Shown: positions 1-6,135 of the stretch, one piece after another
Layout of the letters: every line of letters begins with the position of its first letter
Position numbering within the stretch: position 1 is the stretch's first letter
Assembly (NCBI GenBank): GCA_030266525.1
Contig: JAJDIC010000067.1
Location: 1-11,395 of the forward strand
Source of the DNA: Desulfovibrio sp. OttesenSCG-928-G15
GTDB lineage: Bacteria > Desulfobacterota > Desulfovibrionia > Desulfovibrionales > Desulfovibrionaceae
Length of the DNA: 11,395 nt
Reading direction: 5' to 3'
Translations under genes and position numbers: made by a program
The notes under the pieces: generated by a model
Database searches by the model: none
What the model saw: the letters and a program-made list of their open reading frames with translations, nothing else
Told to the model about the DNA's origin: nothing

Positions 1-691
1 CAGCTCGCCCAAAAGCCATTCGAGCCGTTCCGGACTCTGCTAACACAGTTCGCACATCGTAAAAGTCAACAGCTATAAGTTCACTCCGAAGGATGAGATC
101 GGAAGGCCCCTTGACTGCATGGTATAAAAACTCATCAGCCTTTTTAAGCACTTCCTCAAATGTAGCTTCTTTGGGTAAAAGCTGTAAAATCCTGTCGTTA
201 GGTATAATGATAAGACTATCAACATGCTTGCGAAACACCTCAAGCCCAGCAGCGCTACTGCGTAACCTGGCTGACGGTTCGAAAGAAAACGGTTGTGTGG
301 CAACACCAACAGTAAGGCTTCCAAATTGCTTGGCAACACCGGCTATCATTGGGGCATAGCCGGAACCGGTAGTTCCGCCCATTCCGGCAACAACATACAC
401 CATATCTGAGCCACCAAGTGCAGCCTTGAATTTGTCCACACTCTCCATGACAGCCGGGTCGCCCAATTCGGGATTTGCAGCAGCGCTGATTTCTTGGCCG
501 AATGTGCTGGGTATGTGTATTTTGCTTTTTGCCAACGATTTGCCTAGCGCCTGCTCGTCCGTATCGGCAGCGATAAAAGCTATATCTTCCAAACCTTTTG
601 CGATCATATGGTTTACAGCATTGATGCCAGCCCCGCCGACACCGACAACTGTTATGATAGCTTTCTCCTTAGCCTCTATCTCAAATTCCAA
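1..691 (-). CDS. FtsZ/tubulin-superfamily GTPase, paralogue 1 (3' end outside window)
   Basis: This is a divergent FtsZ-like GTPase expected to bind GTP and polymerise; 230 codons are visible before the window edge. The N-terminal nucleotide-binding loop GVGGAGINAVNH (about residues 17-28) is intact, followed by ADTDEQAL (T3-like). The tubulin signature, normally GGGTGTG, reads GGTTGSG here (about 107-113), so it is altered but still Gly-rich. The T7 loop reads AVDFYDVRTV: both catalytic Asp positions are kept but the usual Asn is lost. I chose TTG at 691 because GGAGGAG lies 5 bases upstream; the next upstream frame is AT-rich and has no better start. The gene overlaps the end of a Cys-rich ORF by 16 bases, which suggests translational coupling. 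It is closely related to the FtsZ-like gene at 2127-3053. It could be a partner subunit or a degenerate copy of that gene. Confidence 0.85.
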   Translation of the reverse strand, partial: MEFEIEAKEKAIITVVGVGGAGINAVNHMIAKGLEDIAFIAADTDEQALGKSLAKSKIHIPSTFGQEISAAANPELGDPAVMESVDKFKAALGGSDMVYVVAGMGGTTGSGYAPMIAGVAKQFGSLTVGVATQPFSFEPSARLRSSAAGLEVFRKHVDSLIIIPNDRILQLLPKEATFEEVLKKADEFLYHAVKGPSDLILRSELIAVDFYDVRTVLAESGTARMAFGRA

Positions 692-867
692 TATTGCTCC
701 TCCATGGTTTGGTGCTGTCTGACAAAGAGTATGTAGGTGTGGATTCTGCAGCTACTCGATGCTTTTACTTTGCATTTGTTTGAGCAAATATGGCAGGCCT
801 TCACATCTGGCTCGCCGCACAGGGCAACCACTTCTACTTCAACGTAGGTTTGTATTCTTTTAAGCAT
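676..867 (-). CDS. Small Cys-rich protein upstream of and overlapping FtsZ-like gene 1
   Basis: This 63-residue ORF begins MLKRIQTYVEVEVVALCG; a 70-residue form starting at 888 is also possible. It carries five Cys in a compact pattern (C-x7-C-x2-C-x3-C-x7-C), which could bind zinc. Its last 16 bases overlap the TTG start of FtsZ-like gene 1, and the GGAGGAG ribosome-binding site of that gene lies inside its coding region. This arrangement is typical of translational coupling. I do not recognise the family. Support for its own translation is weak: only AAAGAAG precedes the ATG at 867. It may instead be an open frame in the leader of the FtsZ-like gene. Confidence 0.42.
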   Translation of the reverse strand: MLKRIQTYVEVEVVALCGEPDVKACHICSNKCKVKASSSCRIHTYILFVRQHQTMEEQYWNLR

Positions 868-1109
868 ATTGTGCTTCTTTGATTCCATATTTTGATAAAC
901 ATGGAGAACAATTTATTCTTAGTAATTTCACTATATTACTGTGCGCTTGGTGTTTAGGGCTTAAGGGTATTAACAAAACTGGTCAGAAATCCCCCTAGAA
1001 AAAAACACCGTTACTAAGTAGTATTTCCGAGAGTAAGCAATGCGGAGATGTTGCATGAAGACGTCCCGATTTTTTCGACGGGTAGCCAACTGTAAGGGAG
1101 CCACGCCAT
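868..1109. promoter_or_regulatory. Divergent intergenic region between WYL regulator and FtsZ-like operon, with dyad 921-940
   Basis: This AT-rich stretch separates the plus-strand WYL regulator from the minus-strand Cys-rich ORF and FtsZ-like gene 1. It contains a perfect dyad, AGTAAT-8 nt-ATTACT, at 921-940. A palindrome between a regulator and a divergent target is where an autoregulatory operator would be expected, but its link to the WYL protein is inference. I could not pick a convincing -35/-10 pair on either strand. GGGAG at about 1096-1100 is the likely ribosome-binding site of the regulator, 9 bases before its ATG. Confidence 0.4.
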
Positions 1110-2117
1110 ATGCCCAAAAAATGGAATTCTGACGCCAAACCCGGCGACAAGCTGCTCGCCCTATATAGTTTACTGCTATATGCTAAGCGGCCCTTCAGCA
1201 TGACAGAGCTTGCGGAAGAGCTTAACTGTTCGAAACAGACAGTCGGACGCCTGCTTGTTCAGTTTGAATCTGCCCATTTCGGTAAATTGCAGCGCACGCA
1301 ACGGGGTAAGGAAGCATTTTTTCAGATATCAAGGCCGACGCGGCCTCCACTGATTTGTTTGGACCATGACGGCTTGCAGCAAATCATGCTTTGCAGGGAT
1401 TTACTGCGCCACATGCTACCGCCATCCATAAAAAAGCAGGTAGACAGAACTGTCCAGCAGGCGTCTGCCTATACGGAAGAAGAGGGAGCGGTTTTTACCT
1501 CTATTGCCAGGCCGCTCCATAAGGGAAGAATCGACTACGCCCCCCATGAAATGACATTACAGACACTGCTTTGCGCCATCACGGAACAACGGGTCTGCAT
1601 CGTGAAGTACCAGTCTGCCCGACATAAAGAGGTGCGTGAGTATGAATATGCACCACGGCAACTGCTGTCATTTCATGATTCTTTTCAGGTGTCCGGCTGG
1701 ATTGTGCAGCCCAAGGGCAAAGCGCACCCCGTGTTGGAGCATGCAACGACCCTTGCCGTACATCGTTGCAAAGAGGTTACGCTCACACGCAGAACGTCAG
1801 AGCATTTGCCAGCACCCGCAGTACAAGAGTCAGGCTTGTTCGGTATTATGGAGGATGAGCCCTTTGCGGCCCGGATTCGGTTTGGCCAGTCTGCTGCAAC
1901 CTATATTGCCGAGAGAGAATGGAGCAGCGAGCAAAAGGTGACCTGGCACAAAGATGGAAGCATTACACTTACCCTTCTTGCCCAAAGCCCGGCAGAGCTG
2001 ATCTCCTGGGTGCTCGGTTTTGAGGCCGAAGCAGAGGTGCTATCCCCAAAATGGCTTCGGGAGGCTATGGTTGAAAAAATAACAAACATGGTTGCGAGGT
2101 ATACCAGCCCTGCCTAG
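1110..2117 (+). CDS. wHTH-WYL transcriptional regulator
   Basis: This is a 335-residue DNA-binding regulator. The N-terminal winged helix-turn-helix (about 12-75) includes FSMTELAEELNCSKQTVGRLL. A WYL domain (about 145-225) follows, with EYAPRQLLSFHDSFQVSGWI in place of the eponymous WYL. The C-terminal extension (WCX type, about 250-332) includes FAARIRFGQSAATYIAE and ELISWVLGFEAEAEVL. The length is normal for this YafY/DeoR-like family. WYL domains sense ligands, often nucleic acid or nucleotides, and WYL regulators such as BrxR/CapW control anti-phage loci. The gene converges on FtsZ-like gene 2 with only 9 bases between stop codons, and is divergent from FtsZ-like gene 1. It is the likely controller of the flanking operons. 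GGGAG at a spacing of 9 supports the ATG at 1110. Confidence 0.9.
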   Translation: MPKKWNSDAKPGDKLLALYSLLLYAKRPFSMTELAEELNCSKQTVGRLLVQFESAHFGKLQRTQRGKEAFFQISRPTRPPLICLDHDGLQQIMLCRDLLRHMLPPSIKKQVDRTVQQASAYTEEEGAVFTSIARPLHKGRIDYAPHEMTLQTLLCAITEQRVCIVKYQSARHKEVREYEYAPRQLLSFHDSFQVSGWIVQPKGKAHPVLEHATTLAVHRCKEVTLTRRTSEHLPAPAVQESGLFGIMEDEPFAARIRFGQSAATYIAEREWSSEQKVTWHKDGSITLTLLAQSPAELISWVLGFEAEAEVLSPKWLREAMVEKITNMVARYTSPA

Positions 2118-2126
2118 GGTGAAAGA

Positions 2127-3053
2127 TTAGTTTATACCACTAGCAATAACCGTGACGCATATTTCATCTTCTTTGATATCATCGTGCGATGTATTGAACA
2201 GAACGTTAACGTCCTCATGAGCCGCCTCGCTAATAATAGAAGCGATCTCGCTCAACTCTGCAACTTCCGGAGCGCCATCTATTTTGAGTAAAACTTGGCT
2301 TGCCCGAACGAGATTCACGCCATCAAGCAAGGGGCACGTTGCGGCCGCGAGAGCTGCTTCGCGAGCCCGGAATTGCCCCACCGCCTGGCCTATACCCACT
2401 ACAGCCCTTCCCGGTTCTTCCAACACTGTGCGTACATCGGCAAAATCAAAACCACCGTTAAGTCCGGTACGAAGAATGAGATCAGAAAGAGCCTTGATGG
2501 TGCGATACAAAACCTCATCAGCTGCCTTGAGTGCTTCAGCGTACGTTGCTCCTTTAGGGGCAAGCGACAAAACCCTTTCGATAGGGATAACGATCAGACG
2601 ACCAAGATACTTGTAAAACTCTGCGATCCCTGCATCGCTGTTATGCAATCTGGTTTTCCCCTCAAAAAAGAAAGGGGGTGAAGCTATGCCTGCGGTCAAG
2701 AGACTAAAGCGTTTTGCGATGCTGGCAATAACAGGTGCGGCTCCAGTACCTGTGCCTCCCCCCATACCGGCAACAACAAACACCACTTCTGAGCCACTGA
2801 GGATAGCTGCTAAATCTTCCGAGCTTTCCATTGCGGCTTTATAGCCGACCTGTGGGTTGGCTGCTGCGCTGAGGCCTTTGGTAAGTTTGCTTCCCAGTTG
2901 TATTTTATGTTCTGCCAAAGACCTGCTCAGTTCCTGTATGTCTGTATCGGCAGCTATAAAAACCACATCCTGTATTCCCTTTATAATCATGTGGTTGACG
3001 GCATTGATACCAGCCCCACCTACGCCGATGACCTTTACTATTGCCCATGCCAC
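2127..3053 (-). CDS. FtsZ/tubulin-superfamily GTPase, paralogue 2 (tailless)
   Basis: This 308-residue FtsZ-like GTPase carries VIGVGGAGINAVNH (8-21), AADTDIQEL (35-42), ANPQVGYKAAMES (65-77), a canonical tubulin signature GGGTGTGAAP (98-107) and the T7 loop GGFDFADVRTV (200-210). Asp203 and Asp206 are kept while the usual Asn is Gly. It ends with EICVTVIASGIN, which matches the last strand of the FtsZ globular domain. There is therefore no linker and no conserved C-terminal peptide of the kind that docks FtsA/ZipA, which argues against a role as the division FtsZ. I chose GTG at 3053, preceded by GGGGAG at a spacing of 8, because it places the nucleotide loop at the usual N-terminal position. 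ATG at 3090 or TTG at 3215 would add 12 or 54 residues without family support. The 207-nt gap up to the JAMM gene holds no convincing ORF. Confidence 0.9.
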   Translation of the reverse strand: MAWAIVKVIGVGGAGINAVNHMIIKGIQDVVFIAADTDIQELSRSLAEHKIQLGSKLTKGLSAAANPQVGYKAAMESSEDLAAILSGSEVVFVVAGMGGGTGTGAAPVIASIAKRFSLLTAGIASPPFFFEGKTRLHNSDAGIAEFYKYLGRLIVIPIERVLSLAPKGATYAEALKAADEVLYRTIKALSDLILRTGLNGGFDFADVRTVLEEPGRAVVGIGQAVGQFRAREAALAAATCPLLDGVNLVRASQVLLKIDGAPEVAELSEIASIISEAAHEDVNVLFNTSHDDIKEDEICVTVIASGIN

Positions 3054-3260
3054 TATAGTCTCTCCCCAAATAGTTGTCTGGCCTGCCATCGCCTCGGTTG
3101 TGTACGGCGATGGGCGGAAATTTCGTTGAGTACTTGGCGCACCCCGCAAAAAAACTACCAAGCCCAAATTCCATATCTTGGAGCAATTTATGGATTTATA
3201 TGCCAAGCGACTCAATAGCCCTACTTCATCGTATCATTGAAAATAGCAGACCGAAGCTGC

Positions 3261-3992
3261 CTATATCTTTGAGCGGACCACATGCTTCTTGTCACTGAAG
3301 GCACCAAATGGCGTATACGGACCATGCAAGCCCAAAATCCCAGGAACTTCCAGGACCACTTTGTCATTGAACAAGTGTATTCTACCGTCATTATTTGTTG
3401 CCACATATGCCTGCAACCATATGCGGTAGTTATTCAAGCGAAAAATAACCGCGCTGTAGTGACAAGCCCTCTCTTCCCATGTTGCCATTTCACCTGCATT
3501 CTGACTCTTGGTCTTGACACTGGCGATAGTCATTACAAATCCGACCCGGTAGTTGTAAGCTGTATACACATCGGAGTTGTCTTCTACGGATTTGATATCC
3601 TGTTCACTGAACTCGTACATTTTTTCATTTCGAATGGTATTTGCATGTTCAAGAAAGGGGTGCGTGTGGAAGTCGCCCAGAAATTCAATATCCGGGAAGT
3701 ATGACTGCATGAAGTCATACTTCAAAGCCAGCGCATCATCTTTGGGTGTACACGAACCGGGGCTTCTGTCTGCCGAGGTGTCAACCGAGACCTTTTCAAC
3801 AACATACATGGTGCGCCCATCTCTCAAGGTTGACTCATGCCCCCAGACCAAAGCATATGTTTCCAATGGCTTTTTTTGATACTTCTTGTGTTGAACGACA
3901 AAAGCTTCCAGCCCGCAGAGGCACATATCAATGGCTGCACTTTCCGTTACCTTGACAATACAGCCAGCCTCACCGGATTCTTTCAAAGACAT
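3261..3992 (-). CDS. JAMM/MPN (JAB-type) metalloprotease
   Basis: This 243-residue protein is predicted to be a zinc-dependent isopeptidase or peptidase of the JAB/MPN+ family, members of which remove ubiquitin-like tags or process precursors. The JAMM residues are all visible: Glu44 in LETYALVWG, HTHP at 109-112, and SEQD at 129-132. The distance from the HxH to SxxD is about ten residues longer than in the usual HxH-x10-D pattern, so the metal-site loop carries an insertion (about 113-127). The C-terminal part after about residue 160 is not recognisable. ATG at 3992 has GGAG 6 bases upstream; an upstream TTG (4082) would add 30 residues but has only a weak ribosome-binding site. The gene follows the sirtuin by 104 bases. 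No ubiquitin-like, E1 or E2 gene is in the window, so the substrate is unknown. Confidence 0.85.
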   Translation of the reverse strand: MSLKESGEAGCIVKVTESAAIDMCLCGLEAFVVQHKKYQKKPLETYALVWGHESTLRDGRTMYVVEKVSVDTSADRSPGSCTPKDDALALKYDFMQSYFPDIEFLGDFHTHPFLEHANTIRNEKMYEFSEQDIKSVEDNSDVYTAYNYRVGFVMTIASVKTKSQNAGEMATWEERACHYSAVIFRLNNYRIWLQAYVATNNDGRIHLFNDKVVLEVPGILGLHGPYTPFGAFSDKKHVVRSKI

Positions 3993-4096
3993 AGTGCACT
4001 CCATAAAATTTGTTTTACAATGACGCAGTCTATTCGCCTCGCAAAACTGGAGGCAGGCTGTGGCTCCGCCAAGTGGTCCCAAAACGCAAAAATCCT

Positions 4097-4849
4097 CTAC
4101 CGTTCTAAAAGCGCCCTGGGATCGGTCCGCAAAAACTGCTCAAGCCAGGTCGGCAAGGTTTCCGAAACTGGCCCGTAAAGACCAGCATCAAACAGAGGCG
4201 ACAATATTGTGCGCACTTTGTTGAACTCCACAAGGCAGGCACCATGAGCTTTGGCCTTGGCTGCAAACTCCGAAGCAGGAAAAACGCGCCCGGAAGTGCC
4301 GATAGAGAGAAACAACCGGCAATAGCTCAAGGCGTCTTCAATCTCCTCAAGCCCGTGAGGCGTTTCACCGAACCATGTCACATGAGGGCGCAAAGTTCCC
4401 CGCCGTCCGCATATGGAACACCTGCTTTGTGTGGTCATGTCATTTTGCCAGAACATGGTGCATTCGCACACGCAGCAAAAGGCCTTGAGCAATTCGCCGT
4501 GCATGTGCACTATGTTTTTGCTTTGCGCTCGCTCGTGCAAATCATCTATATTCTGCGTTACGATCAGGACCTCTTCCTTGAGAGATTGTTGCAGCCTGGA
4601 TAAAGCCAGATGCGCCTTGTTGGGGAAAACTGAACTCTCCAGAAGACGACGGCGCATGGCGTTATAGAAAGAGAACACATGACCAGGATTCTTTCTAAAC
4701 CCCTCAGGCGTAGCCACTTCAAGTACCGGCACCTCATTCCATAAGCCGGACTCTCCTCGAAAGGTAGGGAGCCCCGACTCAACGCTAATTCCCGCACCTG
4801 TTACCACAACAATCAATGTTTTCCCTCGCTTACGTCGAAACATCCTCAC
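4097..4849 (-). CDS. Sirtuin (Sir2/CobB-type NAD-dependent protein deacylase)
   Basis: This 250-residue protein would remove acyl groups from lysine using NAD and release nicotinamide; ADP-ribosyl transfer is a possible alternative. NAD-binding GAGISVESGLPTFRG spans 18-32 and TQNIDDLHERA spans 98-108. The catalytic His is His117 in HMHGEL. The zinc ribbon uses Cys125/Cys128 and Cys144/Cys147, followed by LRPHVTWFGE (153-162) and GTSGRVFPASEF (184-195). The CobB/SIRT5 YxxR pair that recognises acidic acyl groups reads Tyr62-N-A-Met65, so the Arg is missing at that position, though Arg66 follows. GTG at 4849 is chosen because its first bases overlap the TGA of the small upstream ORF (GTGA) and no in-frame start lies further upstream. 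ATG at 4843 is the alternative. It heads the stretch that continues into the JAMM gene. Confidence 0.9.
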   Translation of the reverse strand: MRMFRRKRGKTLIVVVTGAGISVESGLPTFRGESGLWNEVPVLEVATPEGFRKNPGHVFSFYNAMRRRLLESSVFPNKAHLALSRLQQSLKEEVLIVTQNIDDLHERAQSKNIVHMHGELLKAFCCVCECTMFWQNDMTTQSRCSICGRRGTLRPHVTWFGETPHGLEEIEDALSYCRLFLSIGTSGRVFPASEFAAKAKAHGACLVEFNKVRTILSPLFDAGLYGPVSETLPTWLEQFLRTDPRALLER

Positions 4850-4992
4850 AGCTTGTTTTGAACTTGCCGTACTTCCATTCCATATTTCGAGAAGCGTTTC
4901 CTTTCAATTATCCTTTGTGATCTATGATGGATATTGCTTGCTCCGTATTTGATATGTTCAGAAGAGACATTTTTAATGTCGCGGACATCCAT
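4846..4992 (-). CDS. 48-residue basic protein translationally coupled to the sirtuin
   Basis: A short ORF beginning MDVRDIKNVSSEHIKYG and ending RQVQNKL. It is preceded by a strong ribosome-binding site (GGAGGTG, 7 bases before the ATG), better than that of any other gene in this block. Its TGA overlaps the sirtuin GTG (GTGA), and the sirtuin has no strong ribosome-binding site of its own, so the two are probably coupled. The product is Lys/Arg-rich with a mostly helical-looking middle (about 26-46). It has no signal peptide, membrane segment or terminal Gly-Gly. I do not recognise it. It could be a small partner protein, a substrate of the sirtuin or JAMM enzyme, or a leader peptide that only serves translation of the sirtuin. 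Confidence 0.6.
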   Translation of the reverse strand: MDVRDIKNVSSEHIKYGASNIHHRSQRIIERKRFSKYGMEVRQVQNKL

Positions 4993-4999
4993 GCTGGCA

Positions 5000-5006
5000 C
5001 ACCTCC
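5000..5006 (-). promoter_or_regulatory. Strong ribosome-binding site of the 48-residue ORF
   Basis: On the minus strand this reads GGAGGTG, followed by 7 bases and an ATG. It is the main evidence that the short ORF at 4992-4846 is translated and that the sirtuin operon starts here. Confidence 0.75.
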
Positions 5007-5010
5007 ATCC

Positions 5011-5030
5011 AAAATAATGACACCATTTTA
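5011..5030. repeat. 20-bp inverted motif, copy 1 (operator candidate)
   Basis: AAAATAATGACACCATTTTA. Its reverse complement recurs at 5142-5161 with 17 of 20 positions matching. Each copy is itself a weak dyad (AAAAT-n9-ATTTT). This copy lies just upstream of the ribosome-binding site of the sirtuin operon. Confidence 0.5.
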
Positions 5031-5141
5031 CAACAATTAATCAACTTTTAATCCACAATCGATCTACTGTTGTTATATTGCATTTGTGTTTTCATAAATG
5101 AGTATACAAGCGGCACAGACATAACATTAACAAAGTTTATC
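5031..5141 (-). promoter_or_regulatory. Probable promoter region of the sirtuin-JAMM-FtsZ operon
   Basis: An AT-rich stretch between the two inverted 20-bp motifs, upstream of the 48-residue ORF. TATACT on the minus strand (about 5102-5107) is a good -10 element, but the nearest -35 candidates (TTGTTA at 21 bases, TTAATG at 18) are poorly spaced or weak. I can therefore place the promoter in this region but not at a single site. Confidence 0.35.
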
Positions 5142-5161
5142 TAAAATGGTGACGTAATTTT
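5142..5161. repeat. 20-bp inverted motif, copy 2 (operator candidate)
   Basis: TAAAATGGTGACGTAATTTT, the reverse-complement partner of 5011-5030 (17/20). The two copies lie about 110 bases apart and face each other across the presumed promoter. A looping repressor or a transcription factor with two sites would produce this layout. Confidence 0.5.
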
Positions 5162-5205
5162 TTCAAAATAACAGCGAACCCAAAATGACGGCAAAGCGGG
5201 ATGGC

Positions 5206-5256
5206 GCATTACCGCACTTTTTTGCTCGCCTCGCTCTCAAAAAAACGTGGTAATGC
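5206..5256. repeat. Long imperfect hairpin
   Basis: The arms 5206-5224 (gcattaccgcacttttttg) and 5238-5256 pair as an inverted repeat of 19 bases with two or three mismatches around a 13-base loop. Runs of T and A lie inside the arms. It could act as a terminator for transcription entering from either side, but it is not a classical GC-stem plus U-tract. Confidence 0.55.
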
Positions 5257-5354
5257 ACACCCGGCAAAGGGCTTGCCCTCTGCACACCTCCATACCGACC
5301 CCTGCGGGCAGCCAAAAAGCACCAGAAGGCCGAAGCGGCTCCAAAAAAAAATAG

Positions 5355-5470
5355 GCCAGTGGAAAAGGGAAATGTGCAAAGCGCCAAGATGCGATACAGA
5401 TAATCGAAAGGAAGAAAGCGGAGTCGCTAACAGCTAACCGATGCGCAATCCATCTTCCCTTTCCACTGGC
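5355..5470. repeat. Inverted repeat GCCAGTGGAAAAGGGAA / TTCCCTTTCCACTGGC
   Basis: The left arm is 5355-5371 and the right arm 5455-5470. They differ by one T and flank 83 bases. The core TTTCCACTGGC occurs a third time, in the right-arm orientation, at about 5740-5750. Confidence 0.6.
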
Positions 5471-5537
5471 AGTTTTTACCATGCGCCGCCCGAAGGCGCG
5501 GCGCATGGCTCTTGCCTCTTGCTGCACCCGTGGGTGC
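5461..5537. repeat. Diverged direct repeat, copy A
   Basis: Runs from ttccactggc to tgggtgc. It aligns with 5741-5816 at roughly four fifths identity with a one-base length difference. It shares the blocks ttccactggc, gcatggct and ttgcctcttg. Confidence 0.6.
5479..5508. repeat. Perfect GC-rich hairpin inside repeat copy A
   Basis: CCATGCGCCGC (5479-5489) and GCGGCGCATGG (5498-5508) are exact reverse complements around an 8-base loop. Copy B keeps only the outer part of this palindrome. Confidence 0.65.
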
Positions 5538-5740
5538 CGCTCTTCTCTTCCCCGAAGGGGTGAACGCACATCGGCACGATGTATAAGTGAACCCTGGCCG
5601 GGAGCCGGGAAACCCCTCCGCTTCGCTCAGGGGGAAATTGTGCGACTTGTCTTGCGTCTTCCCGCTTGGGAATACCGTGCGCTCTGCGAGCGCAAAGCAA
5701 ATTCTGGGGCATGCGTTAACGATATGTCCTCACTCCTCTT

Positions 5741-5816
5741 TTCCACTGGCCGCTTTTGCCACGCGTCGCCCGGAGCGAAACGCATGGCTTTTGCCTCTTG
5801 TTGCACACGTTGGTGC
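5741..5816. repeat. Diverged direct repeat, copy B
   Basis: Partner of 5461-5537, in the same orientation and about 280 bases downstream. The central palindrome of copy A is degraded here. Confidence 0.6.
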
Positions 5817-6025
5817 AGATCTCCGCTTGCCCTATCTTCTTCGGGGTGGCTGGCCTCACCGGAGGCGACCGGCTTCCACGGAATTATCGATTTTTACACG
5901 CTCGTGTTCAACGGCCCTTTTTTCCTTTGCCTTCCTTACCATTATCTCATAATTTGGACGCTTCCGGGACGCCCGTTCTATCCCCGACTTACCCATGTCA
6001 GGATTCTTTACAGCAAACTCAATCC

Positions 6026-6135
6026 GGGGGCATTTTGGGCCGCTTTTAAGGCAAAACCGAACTCGGAAGAGGATTTCCCACTGTGCCAACACTTTAGTGC
6101 AGCGTTCCTGGACTGGGGGCATTTTGGGGGCATTT
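6026..6135. repeat. Three GGGGGCATTT direct repeats (integrase arm-site candidates)
   Basis: GGGGGCATTTTGGG at 6026-6039, then GGGGGCATTTT at 6115-6125 directly followed by GGGGGCATTT at 6126-6135. All three have the same orientation and lie within 175 bases of the attachment-like core at 6198. Tyrosine recombinases bind short repeated arm-type sites beside the crossover core, and this spacing would fit. No integrase gene is visible here, so the role is inference. Confidence 0.45.

Noticed and set aside
1..691. Cell-division FtsZ
   Set aside because: The altered tubulin signature, lost T7 Asn, adjacent paralogue and absence of any division or cell-wall genes point to a specialised relative.
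2905..3186. 93-codon minus-strand frame upstream of and overlapping FtsZ-like 2
   Set aside because: No ribosome-binding site, and most of it is the out-of-frame reading of the FtsZ-like gene.
3993..4082. N-terminal extension of the JAMM protein from TTG 4082
   Set aside because: Only a weak, badly spaced ribosome-binding site; ATG 3992 has GGAG at a spacing of 6.
5856..6122. Minus-strand frame next to the att-like core, considered as an integrase remnant
   Set aside because: No recombinase motif (R, HxxR, Y) is visible, and part of the frame is only the translated GGGGGCATTT repeats.
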